Source: Rosenbergiella nectarea (GTDB lineage: Bacteria > Pseudomonadota > Gammaproteobacteria > Enterobacterales > Enterobacteriaceae). From it: a stretch of DNA of 64,000 nt. This document shows, piece after piece, positions 19,254 to 30,329 of this stretch. Position 1 is the first letter of the stretch. Each line of letters opens with the position of its first letter. Position numbers and translations under genes: made by a program. Below the pieces are notes generated by a model. That model searched no databases and was not told where the DNA came from. It saw only the letters and a program-made list of their open reading frames with translations. The stretch is from NCBI RefSeq assembly GCF_900111105.1, contig NZ_FOGC01000005.1:155125-219124 (forward strand), read 5' to 3'.

Positions 19254-20330
19254 ATGTCTAGGCCGATAAGGGCAACTATCAATACTACCGCATTGAGCCA
19301 TAATCTACGCACGATTACCGCGCTAGCCCCAGCAGCGAAGGTGTGGAGTGTGGTCAAAGCGAATGCCTATGGCCATGGCCTTGCGCGCTGCTATCAAGCA
19401 TTAGCCTCGACGGATGGGTATGCATTGCTCAACTACGAAGAAGCTATTCTGCTCAGAGAGGCGGGAGTGGCACAGCCAATCTTGTTGTTAGAAGGTTTCT
19501 TCAAACCTAATGATTTAGCATTGATTGAAGCTTACCAGCTTACCGTGGCGGTACACAGTGATTGGCAACTGCGAGCCTTAGCCGACTACCCGGCGAAAAA
19601 GCCAATAGCCGTTTATTTAAAAATCAATAATGGCATGAACCGGTTAGGCTTTTCGCCTGATAAGGTTCGGACTGTATGGCAGACTCTGAAAACACTGCCT
19701 GCGGTGGGAGATATCACGCTAATGTCACACTTTGCGCGAGCAGATGAAGGCCCTGCCTTCATTCGAGAACCCTTACAGCGTTTAGAACAGGCGACGGCTA
19801 CTCTTCAAGCACCACGTTGCTACGCCAACTCGGCAGCAAGCTTGTGGTATCCCGAGACCCACCATCAATGGATCCGGCCGGGCGTGGTACTGTACGGCGC
19901 TTCACCGACGGGGTGCGCCATCGATATTGAGCCTTTCGATCTTCGTCCAGTCATGACGTTGAGTAGCGAAATCATTGCTATTCAACAGGTTGCTGCAGGA
20001 GAGGGGATTGGCTACGGTCACCGTTATACCACTACGACCGCCCAGCGTATCGGTATCATTGCCTGTGGCTATGCGGATGGCTATCCTCGACATGCGCCTT
20101 CCGGCACACCCGTCTGGGTAGCCGGAAAACGGTGCAAAACTGTCGGAACCGTATCGATGGACATGCTTATGGTTGATCTTACCGACTGCCCCGACGCGAC
20201 CATTGGTAGCGTTGTAGAGTTATGGGGAGCACAATTGCCTGTCGATACTATTGCACAAGCGGCTGGAACGGTAGGTTATGAGTTATTAACCTCGGTCACT
20301 CAGCGCGTCCCCTTCACGGTAATCTCTTAG
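19254..20330 (+). CDS. dadX: Catabolic alanine racemase
   Basis: PLP-dependent interconversion of L- and D-alanine, supplying DadA with D-alanine. 358 aa (E. coli 356). The PLP-lysine motif is VVKANAYGHGLAR near residue 34, and the catalytic tyrosine region is GEGIGYGHRYTT. ATG at 19254 has GAGGAG ten bases upstream and starts at the homologous MSRPIRATI. The gene ends one base from the convergent MFS gene stop. Confidence 0.95.
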   Translation: MSRPIRATINTTALSHNLRTITALAPAAKVWSVVKANAYGHGLARCYQALASTDGYALLNYEEAILLREAGVAQPILLLEGFFKPNDLALIEAYQLTVAVHSDWQLRALADYPAKKPIAVYLKINNGMNRLGFSPDKVRTVWQTLKTLPAVGDITLMSHFARADEGPAFIREPLQRLEQATATLQAPRCYANSAASLWYPETHHQWIRPGVVLYGASPTGCAIDIEPFDLRPVMTLSSEIIAIQQVAAGEGIGYGHRYTTTTAQRIGIIACGYADGYPRHAPSGTPVWVAGKRCKTVGTVSMDMLMVDLTDCPDATIGSVVELWGAQLPVDTIAQAAGTVGYELLTSVTQRVPFTVIS

Positions 20331-20331
20331 C

Positions 20332-21534
20332 CTAGTTGAGTGAGGTGAGTGATCCTTTGATTTTTAAACTGGTCAACCAAGCGATAGTGGCCAGCATCCC
20401 ACCCAATAACATCATAATGGCGAGTGCAACGTAGGGGGATAGCGGTAATAGTAATACCACTAAGCTCCCTCCTGCACCACCAGCCATCTGAATAAAGCCT
20501 AATAGCGCTGACGCGACCCCCGCATTGTGTTGAAAAGGGGATAGGGCGTAACTGGTCGCCGGACCCATAATAAACGCTAGACCGGCCACGGATATTGCCA
20601 CGGGGATCATATAGCTCAACCAGTGCGCAAGAATGGCTGGGGCCAACAAGTAAGGCTCAGAGAAAAGGATGACTCCTGCAATGAGCATCGATAATGCCCC
20701 GAGAAGTAAACAGAATGGTCGGCCGCATTTTGGGATAATACGATTGGCTAACGCACTGACGGCCATTATCCATAAGCCGTTTACCCCGAAAATAACCGAG
20801 AAGCTGAAAGGAGATAAGGCGTCCTGTGCCATTAACACCGTAGGGGCTAACGAGACGTAGGTCAATACCATTCCTAGCGCACTGGCGATGGAAAAGGTAA
20901 ATGCCAGAAACGCCGGTTGCTTTATAATCGATGCATAGGTACGGGCGGGGAAGATGGCACTGCGATGGGTTGAGTCAGGACGCGTCTCGGGCAGCCACTT
21001 ATAGACGATGATCATCAATAATAAGCCATACAAAAATAGAAAGCCGAATGGCGCACGCCACCCCCAATAATGCGCTAGCACCCCGCCGAGCAGGGGTGCC
21101 AGTGCGGGAACGATATTTAACGAACCATTCAGAAAGCTGTAAGCGCGCGCGGCATCGTCACCTTCAAGCCTATCCCGCACGCCACTAAAAGCCACCACGG
21201 CGGTGCAACACACTGCCATACCTTGAATAATACGCGCGGTGAGAAATATCGGCCAGTTAATGGCTAAGGCTGCAAGGGCGCTACCCAGTAGATAGAGCCC
21301 CAGCCCGAACAGGGCGATAGGCTTGCGCCCGTAATTATCGACTAAAGGCCCGGAAACTAATTGCCCAATCCCCATGACCAACAAAAATAATGGGATGGTT
21401 AATTGTATGTGGCTGACCGGTGTCTGTAATCCTGACGCTATGTAAGGAAGCGTAGGCAGGAAGAGATCTATTCCTAACGGCGAAAGTAAAACTAAAGCTA
21501 ATAATAGGGCAATAAAATAGCGTGGCGAGATCAT
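20332..21534 (-). CDS. MFS transporter, Bcr/CflA drug-efflux family
   Basis: 400-aa, 12-helix major facilitator of the DHA1 Bcr/CflA/EmrD group, probably a proton-coupled exporter. [14 protein letters not shown] at the N terminus, the loop 2-3 motif [16 protein letters not shown], and the proline/glycine-rich [17 protein letters not shown] (motif C) are typical. Its ATG overlaps the nhaP2 stop as ATGA, implying co-translation. E. coli has no gene at this place, between dadX and nhaP2 (cvrA). The substrate cannot be predicted. Confidence 0.85.
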   Translation of the reverse strand: MISPRYFIALLLALVLLSPLGIDLFLPTLPYIASGLQTPVSHIQLTIPLFLLVMGIGQLVSGPLVDNYGRKPIALFGLGLYLLGSALAALAINWPIFLTARIIQGMAVCCTAVVAFSGVRDRLEGDDAARAYSFLNGSLNIVPALAPLLGGVLAHYWGWRAPFGFLFLYGLLLMIIVYKWLPETRPDSTHRSAIFPARTYASIIKQPAFLAFTFSIASALGMVLTYVSLAPTVLMAQDALSPFSFSVIFGVNGLWIMAVSALANRIIPKCGRPFCLLLGALSMLIAGVILFSEPYLLAPAILAHWLSYMIPVAISVAGLAFIMGPATSYALSPFQHNAGVASALLGFIQMAGGAGGSLVVLLLPLSPYVALAIMMLLGGMLATIAWLTSLKIKGSLTSLN

Positions 21535-23261
21535 GACTCTTCTTCTTCCAATATACGTAAACCGACACGTGAAATAGTGTCATCATCTTTTTCTGCAACA
21601 GTCAGAAGTAGCTCAGACCATTGCAAGGCATCACCCACCACCGTATTACGGCCTAATTTTTCAACCATTAATTGGGACAAATTTTTATCCTGAACGTCTG
21701 CGCGAGTTAATGTCAATCCGTAAACCGAAGCAACCTGTTCTAAAGACGCTTGACCATCCAGGATAAAGTCACCGAAGAAACGTTGGTCGAGATCAACCGG
21801 AGGTGTTTGACTGAACATGTTCCCTAGCGCGGATAAATCACGTTCGCGGCCAATAACACATAAAATATCATTTTCGCGCAGACGAGTGGAGCCGCGAGGA
21901 TGCATTAATACATTATCTCGAAATAGAGCCGTAATTCGGGTGTGTTCTGGCATTTTGAGTTCTCTCAGCGGCGCATTAATACACCAATTTTCAGAGCCTA
22001 ATTGGTAAACATATTGCTCCCACGGGCTATCAGGATGAATATCCAAGCTATTGCGTTGGAACGGATAGACAGTACGCGGCACGATCACTTTAGCAAATTT
22101 TGCCGCAAAGGATAACGTACTTCCTTGCAGCAGCAGGGATACCATCACCACAAAGAAAGCAATGTTGAAATAGAGTGAGGCGTTGTTCAGACCCGCCATC
22201 ATCGGGAACACTGCAAGAATGATGGGGACCGCACCTCGCAACCCGACCCAGCTGATGAAGAACCGCTCACGCAAACTAAAACTCTTGAAGGGAAGTAGAC
22301 CGGCGAATACTGAAAGGGGCCGGGCGACAAAAATGAGCCATAACGAGAGCAGTAAGGCTGGTAGCGCAATTTTCCAGAGGTCGCTCGGGACCACCAAGAG
22401 TCCCAATACAATGAACATCCCAATTTGGCTAAGCCAGGCTAAGCCATCAAAAATTTGGGTGATCCCTGTACGGTTACGAATACCGCTATTTCCTAGCCAA
22501 CAGCCCGTTAAATAGACTGCAAGAATACCACTGCCCCCCAGTAGAGTGGTCAGGGCGAAAACCAGAATACCGCTGCTAACGGCTAGCAGGGGATAAAGTC
22601 CTGCTGGCAGGGATATGTGGTTGATAAGCCGCTGTAAGGTGAATCCGCCCAGCAGACCGATGATAATGCCTAAACCAAATTCACGCACCAAGTGGATAAT
22701 AAAACTCGAATCAATACCGTGGTGGTGCTGCGGGATCATTTCGATTAACGTGACGGTTAAGAAGACCGCCATCGGGTCGTTGCTGCCAGATTCAATTTCT
22801 AGGGTCGAACTTACCCGTTGGTTTAAGCCTTTATCACCGATCAAAGAAAAAACGGCCGCGGCATCGGTTGAACCAATAATGGCACCGATTAAAAACCCTT
22901 GCATTAAATCGAGATGAAAGAGGTAGGCGGCAAGAAGGCCTGTTAACCCAGCGGTGATGAGCACACCGACTGTCGCTAGGGATAATGAGGGCCAAATGGC
23001 GATACGAATCGAACTAATACTGGTACGCATCCCGCCATCGAGCAAAATGACGGCTAAGGCGAGGTTTGAAACGAGATAGGCGACAGGATAATTATTGAAA
23101 ACAATCCCACCGATACCTTGTTCGCCGGCGAGCATTCCTAAAACGAGAAAGATGACTAGGATAGGAATGCCTAACTTAGACGAAAAGGAACTCAGTAAAA
23201 TACTGGCGGTGACGAGTACCGAGCCGATAATAAACAAACTATTGATTGTATTTGAATCCAT
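21531..23261 (-). CDS. nhaP2: K+/H+ antiporter NhaP2
   Basis: Inner-membrane CPA1-type antiporter, 576 aa (E. coli NhaP2/CvrA 578). The N-terminal membrane domain has [36 protein letters not shown] carrying the conserved acidic and Asn-Asp residues. A C-terminal TrkA-C regulatory domain (about 400-480: [20 protein letters not shown]) and a CorC-like tail follow. Thought to expel K+ during osmotic downshift or alkaline K+ stress. Upstream partner of the MFS gene. Confidence 0.95.
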   Translation of the reverse strand: MDSNTINSLFIIGSVLVTASILLSSFSSKLGIPILVIFLVLGMLAGEQGIGGIVFNNYPVAYLVSNLALAVILLDGGMRTSISSIRIAIWPSLSLATVGVLITAGLTGLLAAYLFHLDLMQGFLIGAIIGSTDAAAVFSLIGDKGLNQRVSSTLEIESGSNDPMAVFLTVTLIEMIPQHHHGIDSSFIIHLVREFGLGIIIGLLGGFTLQRLINHISLPAGLYPLLAVSSGILVFALTTLLGGSGILAVYLTGCWLGNSGIRNRTGITQIFDGLAWLSQIGMFIVLGLLVVPSDLWKIALPALLLSLWLIFVARPLSVFAGLLPFKSFSLRERFFISWVGLRGAVPIILAVFPMMAGLNNASLYFNIAFFVVMVSLLLQGSTLSFAAKFAKVIVPRTVYPFQRNSLDIHPDSPWEQYVYQLGSENWCINAPLRELKMPEHTRITALFRDNVLMHPRGSTRLRENDILCVIGRERDLSALGNMFSQTPPVDLDQRFFGDFILDGQASLEQVASVYGLTLTRADVQDKNLSQLMVEKLGRNTVVGDALQWSELLLTVAEKDDDTISRVGLRILEEEES

Positions 23262-23352
23262 TTTGGCCCATTCCTAACACCCGCTGAAGTTATCAGAGTA
23301 TTACATATTTTGGGCCATCTGTGTGCCCCTTATTGGCGGCGCCGAGAATAAG

Positions 23353-23378
23353 AAAAATCCTATTTTATAGGGTTTTTT
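23353..23378. repeat. AT-rich hairpin with T tract upstream of mipA
   Basis: AAAAATCCTA and TAGGGTTTTT flank a five-base loop, with one G-U pair on the forward strand, and the right arm runs into T residues. It looks like a weak terminator or attenuator on the forward strand about 130 bases before mipA, although no gene lies upstream on that strand. Confidence 0.4.
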
Positions 23379-23510
23379 CATAACATCAGAATAAATAACT
23401 AGTTTTAATACTAATAAGCCTTTTATTATCAATATTTGACAAGAATAATTCGCTAAAATCATTTTTCTTAGTGCGTAATCTTAGGAAGTAAGTTAATTCA
23501 GGATGTGAAC

Positions 23511-24263
23511 ATGTTAAAAAAACAGTTTGTTTTAGCCGCCTCGTTGGCTGGCGCGAGCCTTTTATTTTCGCAAAATCTTTTCGCTCAACCTCTCTCAGTC
23601 GGTGTCGCTGCGGTGTGGTCTGAATCGCCTTATTACAATACCAAAAACCGGACTGTCCCCTTACCGCTAATTAATTATCAAGATGAGAACGTCTTTTTCC
23701 ATGGTCTAGAGGCTGGATACTACCTCTATCATGGAAATGCCGACCAATTCTCGATTATTGCTAACACGACTGGACAATATTTTAACCCACATCGTGCGCA
23801 CCATAGCGCAATGAGAGGTCTTGATAAGCGTCATCTAACGATGATGATGGGCGGAGAGTGGACGCATGTTGCCACGTGGGGGGTAGTGAAAACGGCGTTG
23901 ACTGGCGATGTACTTAACGAAAGTAATGGTTTGGTATGGGACACTAACTACCATTATCCATTACAATTTGGCGCACTGTCTCTGATCCCTGGAGCGGGCG
24001 TAACGTGGCAGAGCGCTAACCAAACTGATTACTACTATGGAGTTTCAGGTAAGGAATCGCGTCGCACAGGGATTGACCGTTACAAAGCTGACGACAGTTG
24101 GTCCCCTTATGTGGATATCAGTGCGACCTACCAGTTGACTCGCGATTGGACAGTCGTTGCTGGCGCTCGCTACACCCATTTCGACAACGAAATCAAGCAT
24201 AGCTCAATGGTCGATAAGTCAGGACAAACTACCGTATGGACGGGTGTTAACTACCAATTCTAA
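23511..24263 (+). CDS. mipA: MipA/OmpV family outer-membrane protein
   Basis: 250-aa predicted beta-barrel of the MipA/OmpV family. In E. coli MipA scaffolds MltA and PBP1b at the outer membrane. An N-terminal signal peptide of about 25 residues ends QNLFA. The protein has alternating aromatic strands, with DYYYGVSGKESRRTGIDRY and DDSWSPYVDISATYQL matching MipA, and ends with the barrel signature NYQF. ATG at 23511 has AGGA seven bases upstream; GTG at 23505 is an alternative. Confidence 0.9.
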   Translation: MLKKQFVLAASLAGASLLFSQNLFAQPLSVGVAAVWSESPYYNTKNRTVPLPLINYQDENVFFHGLEAGYYLYHGNADQFSIIANTTGQYFNPHRAHHSAMRGLDKRHLTMMMGGEWTHVATWGVVKTALTGDVLNESNGLVWDTNYHYPLQFGALSLIPGAGVTWQSANQTDYYYGVSGKESRRTGIDRYKADDSWSPYVDISATYQLTRDWTVVAGARYTHFDNEIKHSSMVDKSGQTTVWTGVNYQF

Positions 24264-24270
24264 TTCGGTA

Positions 24271-24304
24271 CTCTCCCAAAGTTGGCTTTGGGAGAGTGTT
24301 ATTA
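24271..24304. terminator. Shared terminator of mipA and yeaD
   Basis: Perfect 11-bp stem CTCTCCCAAAG-TTGG-CTTTGGGAGAG (24271-24296) with TGTTATT on the forward side, between convergent stop codons. Confidence 0.75.
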
Positions 24305-25177
24305 AAATGGTTGTGGAGTAATAGTTACCGTCAATTCTGCTGGAGAAGTGTCAGTTGTTATAAATGGCTGGCCTATCCGTGCAGTTTCCACACAGACCAT
24401 CGTCTTATAGCCCTCATCGCTCATGTCGGCCATCGATTGAGAGAGGGCTGCTCCGGGATTCCAAGTGACAACGTCACTATATCCTTGGTGCTGAATCTTT
24501 ATTGCGCGTTTTAGCTGAGGATCTTTAAGAATTGATTCGGCGGTAGGATGCGTAAAGATACGATCGACCTCGCCATGATAGGTCTGTTCACCCTGTTGTG
24601 AACCTAGCGCGTTACCCTTCACTTTATCGATGTAGCGATCGCCCAAGCCGCTTACCCTTACCGTCTCACTATCACCGACATTGAAATAACTATGCAAGGC
24701 GGCGGTCGACTCGACGTTACCTGCAATCCTTAGGGTAATCTGACAAGATTCGCCGCTTAATACGGCCGCTAACGTTAGGTCAAAATCATGGGGCCAGAGT
24801 GCATGCGTTTGCGCTGAGTGAGTTAACTGCATCGACACCTCTACCTGCTGTGTAGATTCTTGGCAATCGCCCAACTGCCACTCTGAGGTTCGAGCAAAAC
24901 CATGAGAAGGCTTACCCGCGGGACCAAACCAAGGCCAGCAAATAGGAATGCCGCCACGAATGGCCTTTCCTTGCGAGAATTCTGTGCGATCGCTTAACCA
25001 GATAACAGCAGGCTGGTTTACCGGCTGCCATGCTATCAATTGCCCGCCTTGCAATGAGAAGGCCGCGCGGAAGCCGGGATGCTCAATAATAAGCAGTGTT
25101 AACTCACCTTGTTGACGAAGAGAGCAGAAGGGGGAGAGTTGCTCAACAACAGGAAGTGTAAAGAGGGATGACTGCAT
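24302..25177 (-). CDS. yeaD: Glucose-6-phosphate 1-epimerase-like YeaD
   Basis: Aldose-1-epimerase fold protein interconverting alpha and beta glucose-6-phosphate. 291 aa (E. coli 294). IRGGIPICWPWFGP, HGFARTSEWQL, LHSYFNVGD and VVTWNPGA are the D-hexose-6-phosphate epimerase motifs, including conserved catalytic His and Glu/Asp positions. Follows gapA behind a strong terminator, as in E. coli; placement beside a glycolytic gene fits the role. Confidence 0.93.
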   Translation of the reverse strand: MQSSLFTLPVVEQLSPFCSLRQQGELTLLIIEHPGFRAAFSLQGGQLIAWQPVNQPAVIWLSDRTEFSQGKAIRGGIPICWPWFGPAGKPSHGFARTSEWQLGDCQESTQQVEVSMQLTHSAQTHALWPHDFDLTLAAVLSGESCQITLRIAGNVESTAALHSYFNVGDSETVRVSGLGDRYIDKVKGNALGSQQGEQTYHGEVDRIFTHPTAESILKDPQLKRAIKIQHQGYSDVVTWNPGAALSQSMADMSDEGYKTMVCVETARIGQPFITTDTSPAELTVTITPQPF

Positions 25178-25188
25178 AATTATCTCCT

Positions 25189-25215
25189 AAAAAAAAAGGC
25201 GACCGAAGTCGCCTT
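25189..25215 (-). terminator. Rho-independent terminator of gapA
   Basis: On the reverse strand AAGGCGAC-TTCG-GTCGCCTT, with an ultra-stable UUCG tetraloop, runs directly into nine T residues, 20 bases after the gapA stop. Confidence 0.95.
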
Positions 25216-25233
25216 ATTCACAATGTGAACGAA

Positions 25234-26244
<1,011 letters not shown>

Positions 26245-26414
26245 CTATTTGATAGTGAATAAAAGGTTGGCAGTAAAATTACAAAAACCGCCTCATACGT
26301 CAAGCTTAATCGTGTCAATTACTGTGGGAAATCAATTATGAAGTCTTTACAAAAAAGCGTTCAGCTTAGGCTTGGTCCTAATGTTCGAAAAAAAACGCTA
26401 ATTTGTTATGCATT

Positions 26415-26423
26415 TGTTATAAT
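26415..26423 (+). promoter_or_regulatory. Candidate extended -10 promoter of msrB
   Basis: TGTTATAAT (extended -10 with perfect hexamer) about 30 bases before the msrB ATG; no good -35. Confidence 0.5.
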
Positions 26424-26453
26424 GTAATCTTGGACTGTTTAGTGGAATGTATT

Positions 26454-26855
26454 ATGAGCAACGAGCCATCATCTTTGTCTTCTCTCAACGAAATGCAGCG
26501 CTATGTTACGCAGGAGAGAGGAACAGAACCCCCTTTTAGCGGAGCATTACTGCATAATCAGCAAGAAGGTTATTACCATTGTATTGTCTGTCACTCGCCT
26601 TTATTTTACTCTGACACCAAATACGATTCCGGTTGTGGCTGGCCGAGTTTTTATCAACCCGTTTCGGATGATGCCATCCGTTACTTGGAGGATAATAGCC
26701 ATAACATGCACCGTATCGAAATTCGATGTGGTCAATGCGAGGCTCACTTAGGCCATGTTTTTCCTGATGGACCTCAGCCAAGTGGTGAACGCTACTGTGT
26801 AAACTCCGCATCATTAAACTTTACCGATGCAGCGGGGAGTCAAACGAAAGGATGA
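26454..26855 (+). CDS. msrB: Peptide-methionine (R)-S-oxide reductase MsrB
   Basis: Repairs methionine-R-sulfoxide in proteins with thioredoxin as reductant. 133 aa (E. coli 137). Zinc site from two CxxC pairs at 43/46 and 92/95, catalytic Cys115 in [11 protein letters not shown], substrate-binding GCGWPSFY and [10 protein letters not shown]. Start ATG at 26454 gives the family N terminus. Followed eight bases later by yeaC, as in E. coli. Confidence 0.96.
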   Translation: MSNEPSSLSSLNEMQRYVTQERGTEPPFSGALLHNQQEGYYHCIVCHSPLFYSDTKYDSGCGWPSFYQPVSDDAIRYLEDNSHNMHRIEIRCGQCEAHLGHVFPDGPQPSGERYCVNSASLNFTDAAGSQTKG

Positions 26856-26862
26856 GGCCGAG

Positions 26863-27144
26863 ATGAGTGCTGATTTACAGCGTGTGTTAGCGGAGATGAC
26901 ACCAGAAGTTTATCAACGTCTGGTGACTGCCACCGAGACGGGGAAATGGCCGGATGGTGTGGCATTAACACCGAATCAAAAAGAGCATACTTTGCAGCTT
27001 GTCCTACTGTGGCAGGCGCGCCATAACGATAATCCCCAGCATATGTCGGTTGCGAAAGGTGGAGAAATGGTGATGAAAAGTAAGCGGCAACTTAAAGAAG
27101 ATTTCGGTATTGTTGACGATGTCACCCGTATTAGCCTCGATTAA
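26863..27144 (+). CDS. yeaC: DUF1315 family protein YeaC
   Basis: 93-aa cytoplasmic protein of unknown function. MTPEVYQRLVTATETGKWPDG, QLVLLWQARHN and the end region MKSKRQLKEDFGI match E. coli YeaC. ATG at 26863, eight bases after the msrB stop; co-transcribed with msrB. Confidence 0.92.
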   Translation: MSADLQRVLAEMTPEVYQRLVTATETGKWPDGVALTPNQKEHTLQLVLLWQARHNDNPQHMSVAKGGEMVMKSKRQLKEDFGIVDDVTRISLD

Positions 27145-27170
27145 AAAATAAGGGTGCTCCGCGGCACCCT
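27145..27170. terminator. Bidirectional terminator between yeaC and ansA
   Basis: AGGGTGC-TCCGCG-GCACCCT (27151-27170) between convergent genes. On the reverse strand the stem is followed by TATTTTTTAA, a good U tract for ansA. Confidence 0.8.
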
Positions 27171-27177
27171 GATTCGT

Positions 27178-28188
27178 TTACTCGCTCAGTTCACCGCGCA
27201 GATTACGTTGCATTAATTGACGGATCGCTTCGGCAGGCAATTGTTGAGAAAGCAAATAGTGTAACTTGGTCAATGCGGCTTCAACGGTTAAATCGCTACC
27301 GCTGATGACGCCTGCTTGCTCTAAAGCATTCCCGGTGGCGTAGCCTCCCATATTCACTTTCCCGGACATGCATTGTGTCAAATTCACCACAACAATCCCC
27401 CGCTGGTAAGCTTCGGCTAATACCGCGATGAATGCCGCAGATTGAGGCGCATTGCCCACACCATAGGAACGCAGAATTAACGCTTTTACCGGTTGGCGTA
27501 GGAAGTTACTGACGACATCGGGAGAAATCCCCGGATAGATAGTGACTACTCCAATCGGTTGTGGCGTGATGGGGTGAACAATCAGCTCACCTTGCTTAAC
27601 CGGTGCCGGGGAAGTGTTGAGTTTTTTGATATGAATACCGGCCTCGAGGAGTGGCGAAAGATTCGGCGAGGCAAAAGCATTAAAGCCATCCGCATGGGCT
27701 TTGGTCGTCCGGTTACCTCGGAATAATGTGTTATTAAAGAAAAGTCCCACCTCGTTTATCGGATAATTTGCGGCGACATACAACGCATTGAGCAAGTTTT
27801 GCTGCCCATCAGAGCGTAATTCTGCAAGGGGAATTTGTGACCCTGTCACAATAACGGGTTTGCTAAGATTCTCAAGCATAAAAGAGAGCGCCGACGCGGT
27901 AAACGCCATGGTGTCTGTGCCATGAAGGATAACAAAGCCATCGTACTCATCATAATGTTCACAAATATCCTCAGCAATGACTTGCCAATCTGCCGGCGTC
28001 ATATCGGAAGAGTCCATTAACGGCGTGTACTCATGAATAGTGAATGCAGGCATTTCATGACGATGGAACTCAGGCATCAGTTCCAGTTGCTGTTGTAAAT
28101 GGCCAGAGACCGGAATATAACCGTGCGCGGAACGCTGCATACCAATCGTTCCGCCTGTATAGGCAACATAAATATTTTTTTTCTGCAT
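27178..28188 (-). CDS. ansA: Cytoplasmic L-asparaginase I
   Basis: Low-affinity asparaginase converting asparagine to aspartate and ammonia. 336 aa (E. coli 338). First catalytic-threonine motif YVAYTGGTIGM at the N terminus and second motif GFVILHGTDTMAFTASALSFML. No signal peptide, consistent with the type I cytoplasmic enzyme. ATG at 28188 matches the E. coli start MQKK; a GTG three codons upstream is an alternative. The sppA-ansA order is as in E. coli. Confidence 0.95.
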   Translation of the reverse strand: MQKKNIYVAYTGGTIGMQRSAHGYIPVSGHLQQQLELMPEFHRHEMPAFTIHEYTPLMDSSDMTPADWQVIAEDICEHYDEYDGFVILHGTDTMAFTASALSFMLENLSKPVIVTGSQIPLAELRSDGQQNLLNALYVAANYPINEVGLFFNNTLFRGNRTTKAHADGFNAFASPNLSPLLEAGIHIKKLNTSPAPVKQGELIVHPITPQPIGVVTIYPGISPDVVSNFLRQPVKALILRSYGVGNAPQSAAFIAVLAEAYQRGIVVVNLTQCMSGKVNMGGYATGNALEQAGVISGSDLTVEAALTKLHYLLSQQLPAEAIRQLMQRNLRGELSE

Positions 28189-28248
28189 AACGGACACCGA
28201 GTAGCGGGATAAAGTAAAAAATAATGCTGGAGTATAGAAACTTCATCG

Positions 28249-28279
28249 GAAGAAATACAGCCCGACGGATGTCGGGCTG
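28249..28279 (-). terminator. Rho-independent terminator of sppA
   Basis: On the reverse strand CAGCCCGAC-ATCC-GTCGGGCTG, a perfect 9-bp stem, is followed by TATTTCTT, just after the sppA stop. Confidence 0.85.
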
Positions 28280-28285
28280 AGAGGG

Positions 28286-30160
28286 TCAATTGACCACACC
28301 ACAGTTTACGCACCAGGCGTAACGGTTTTGCGGATCACCTTGCTGATTGAACAGCCCAGGCTGCTGTTGTGCTTTACTCATTACTTCTGACAGCGGAGTA
28401 GGCAACCAGGCTTTTACTTGGTCAGGAAGTCGAGCTGAAGCCGAGGCTTGCATCTGCGAGAATAAGGTATCCATCCAAGAAGGGTCTTGTTGTACCCACT
28501 TTAAGGAAACCTTTTGCAGATGAGCTAAGGATTGAGCCTTATTGACCGCATCATCAAAGTCGCCTAAAGCGTCGACCAGACCATTTTGTTTAGCATCCTC
28601 CCCCGTCCAAACGTGGCCTTGGCCGATTTCATTAATCTGCTCTGGGGTTTTATGACGTGATTGGGCAACCAAATCGATGAAGTTACGATAACCGTTCTCA
28701 ATCGTTAATTGCATTAATTGTGTCACTTGATCAGGTAAGGCCTTGGTCATCGAGATATCGGCTAAAGGCGAGGTTGACACGCCATCGGTATGGACACCGA
28801 CAGAACTCAGCGTATTCTCGACAGTATTGATCACACCAAAGATACCGATAGAGCCGGTCAGCGTCGTCGGGCTGGCGATAATGTAGTCGGCAGGGGTGGA
28901 GATCCAATACCCCCCCGATGCGGCTAGGCCACCCATTGAGACCACGATAGGCTTACCTGCTTTTTTCGCTGCCATCAACTCTTCGCGAATTTGTTCGGAC
29001 GCCGTGACACTACCGCCTGGGCTGTTGACTCGCAGAATAATGACTTTAATCGCGGGATCGAGACGAGCCTCCCGGATCTGTTGCGCGGTCGTCTCGCCGC
29101 CGACATTTCCATCACTCGCAGGTCCATCCATGATCGCGCCATTCGCCACAATGACCGCAACATTAGGTTTGTCATTATTCGCTTTCGCTTTCGCTGGCGC
29201 TGAATAATCATAAATACTGACCTGCTTAAAGGACTTTTGCTGAGTATCCCAACCGAACTTTTTACTCAATTCCTGTTCTACGTCTGCACGGCTTTTTAGT
29301 CCATCGACCATACGCGCTTCCAACGCATACTTGGCCATGTCGCCACCGTTAGCTTTCAGTGCAGCAATGATCGCGTCTGCCCCAGGGAAGAGTTGCTGAG
29401 GTGTCAGGTGGCGATTAGCCGATACAGTACTGAGATAGCTTTGCCACAATTGCGTAATCCAACGCGTATCGGCATCGCGGGCAGCAGGAGACATATCATC
29501 GCGTAGGAAGGGTTCGACGGCAGATTTATATGTCCCGACGCGGAACACGTGTGAGGAGACCTTAAGCTTGTCTAACAGGGCTTTAAAATAGAGATTATTG
29601 GTTGCCATACCATGCAGATCCACGGCTCCCTGCGGCGAGAGGTATAAATGGTTGGCATAGCTCGCCAGATAGTATTGGGCTTGGGTATAATTATCTCCAT
29701 AAGCGTAGATCGGCTTACCGGAAGCACTAAATTCCTTTAAGGCTTTCCCCACATAGTTCAATGCCGGTTGGTCGCCACCTGCGAAATTGTGCAGATCGAG
29801 GACTATCCCCGTAATTGACTTGTCGTTTTTCGCTTGGCGAATACTATCGACCAATTCGAACAGCGCATTCTCTTGACGAAGTTTACTATTCGCCCCCAGA
29901 AATTCTTGCCCCAGAAGCTTAGTGATTTTTTTATCTTGCGACGGCTGTTCCACTATAACGCCATCCAGGTTTAACACTAAGGCTTGCGTCGTATTCACTG
30001 TACGGGTCGGTGTTGAGTCGTGAGAAAACAGTCCCCATATCGCAATCCCACATAACATCAGGACAAGTAAGAAAAGGTTAAGGATACACTCTCTTACGAA
30101 ATTGATAATACGCCATAGGCCACTCAAAACCCTGACGATAATCCGCCACGCAGTGCGCAT
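28286..30160 (-). CDS. sppA: Signal peptide peptidase SppA (protease IV)
   Basis: Inner-membrane serine protease that degrades cleaved signal peptides. 624 aa (E. coli 618), one N-terminal membrane anchor (about residues 20-47). Two tandem S49 peptidase domains: the catalytic lysine in the first (FRVGTYKSAVEPFLRDDMSP) and the nucleophile serine in the second (VSMGGLAASGGYWIS), matching the Ser/Lys dyad of E. coli. It precedes ansA and diverges from ydjA. Confidence 0.95.
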   Translation of the reverse strand: MRTAWRIIVRVLSGLWRIINFVRECILNLFLLVLMLCGIAIWGLFSHDSTPTRTVNTTQALVLNLDGVIVEQPSQDKKITKLLGQEFLGANSKLRQENALFELVDSIRQAKNDKSITGIVLDLHNFAGGDQPALNYVGKALKEFSASGKPIYAYGDNYTQAQYYLASYANHLYLSPQGAVDLHGMATNNLYFKALLDKLKVSSHVFRVGTYKSAVEPFLRDDMSPAARDADTRWITQLWQSYLSTVSANRHLTPQQLFPGADAIIAALKANGGDMAKYALEARMVDGLKSRADVEQELSKKFGWDTQQKSFKQVSIYDYSAPAKAKANNDKPNVAVIVANGAIMDGPASDGNVGGETTAQQIREARLDPAIKVIILRVNSPGGSVTASEQIREELMAAKKAGKPIVVSMGGLAASGGYWISTPADYIIASPTTLTGSIGIFGVINTVENTLSSVGVHTDGVSTSPLADISMTKALPDQVTQLMQLTIENGYRNFIDLVAQSRHKTPEQINEIGQGHVWTGEDAKQNGLVDALGDFDDAVNKAQSLAHLQKVSLKWVQQDPSWMDTLFSQMQASASARLPDQVKAWLPTPLSEVMSKAQQQPGLFNQQGDPQNRYAWCVNCGVVN

Positions 30161-30329
30161 AAATTCTCCATTTATTTATAAAATCTAATACTTACACGGT
30201 CCAATGAAAAAACTTGTCATCTATCCTAATTAGACCAGGGTGAAAAGTCAGCAGTTAATCATCAAATACTGTTAGAAAGCCTACTGATATGTCAGACTTC
30301 AATAAACCACCACCGTTAAGGGGAATAGT

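Noticed and set aside
28896-29211. Several open frames overlapping sppA on both strands
   Set aside because: Shadows of the sppA coding sequence; no ribosome-binding sites or recognisable motifs.
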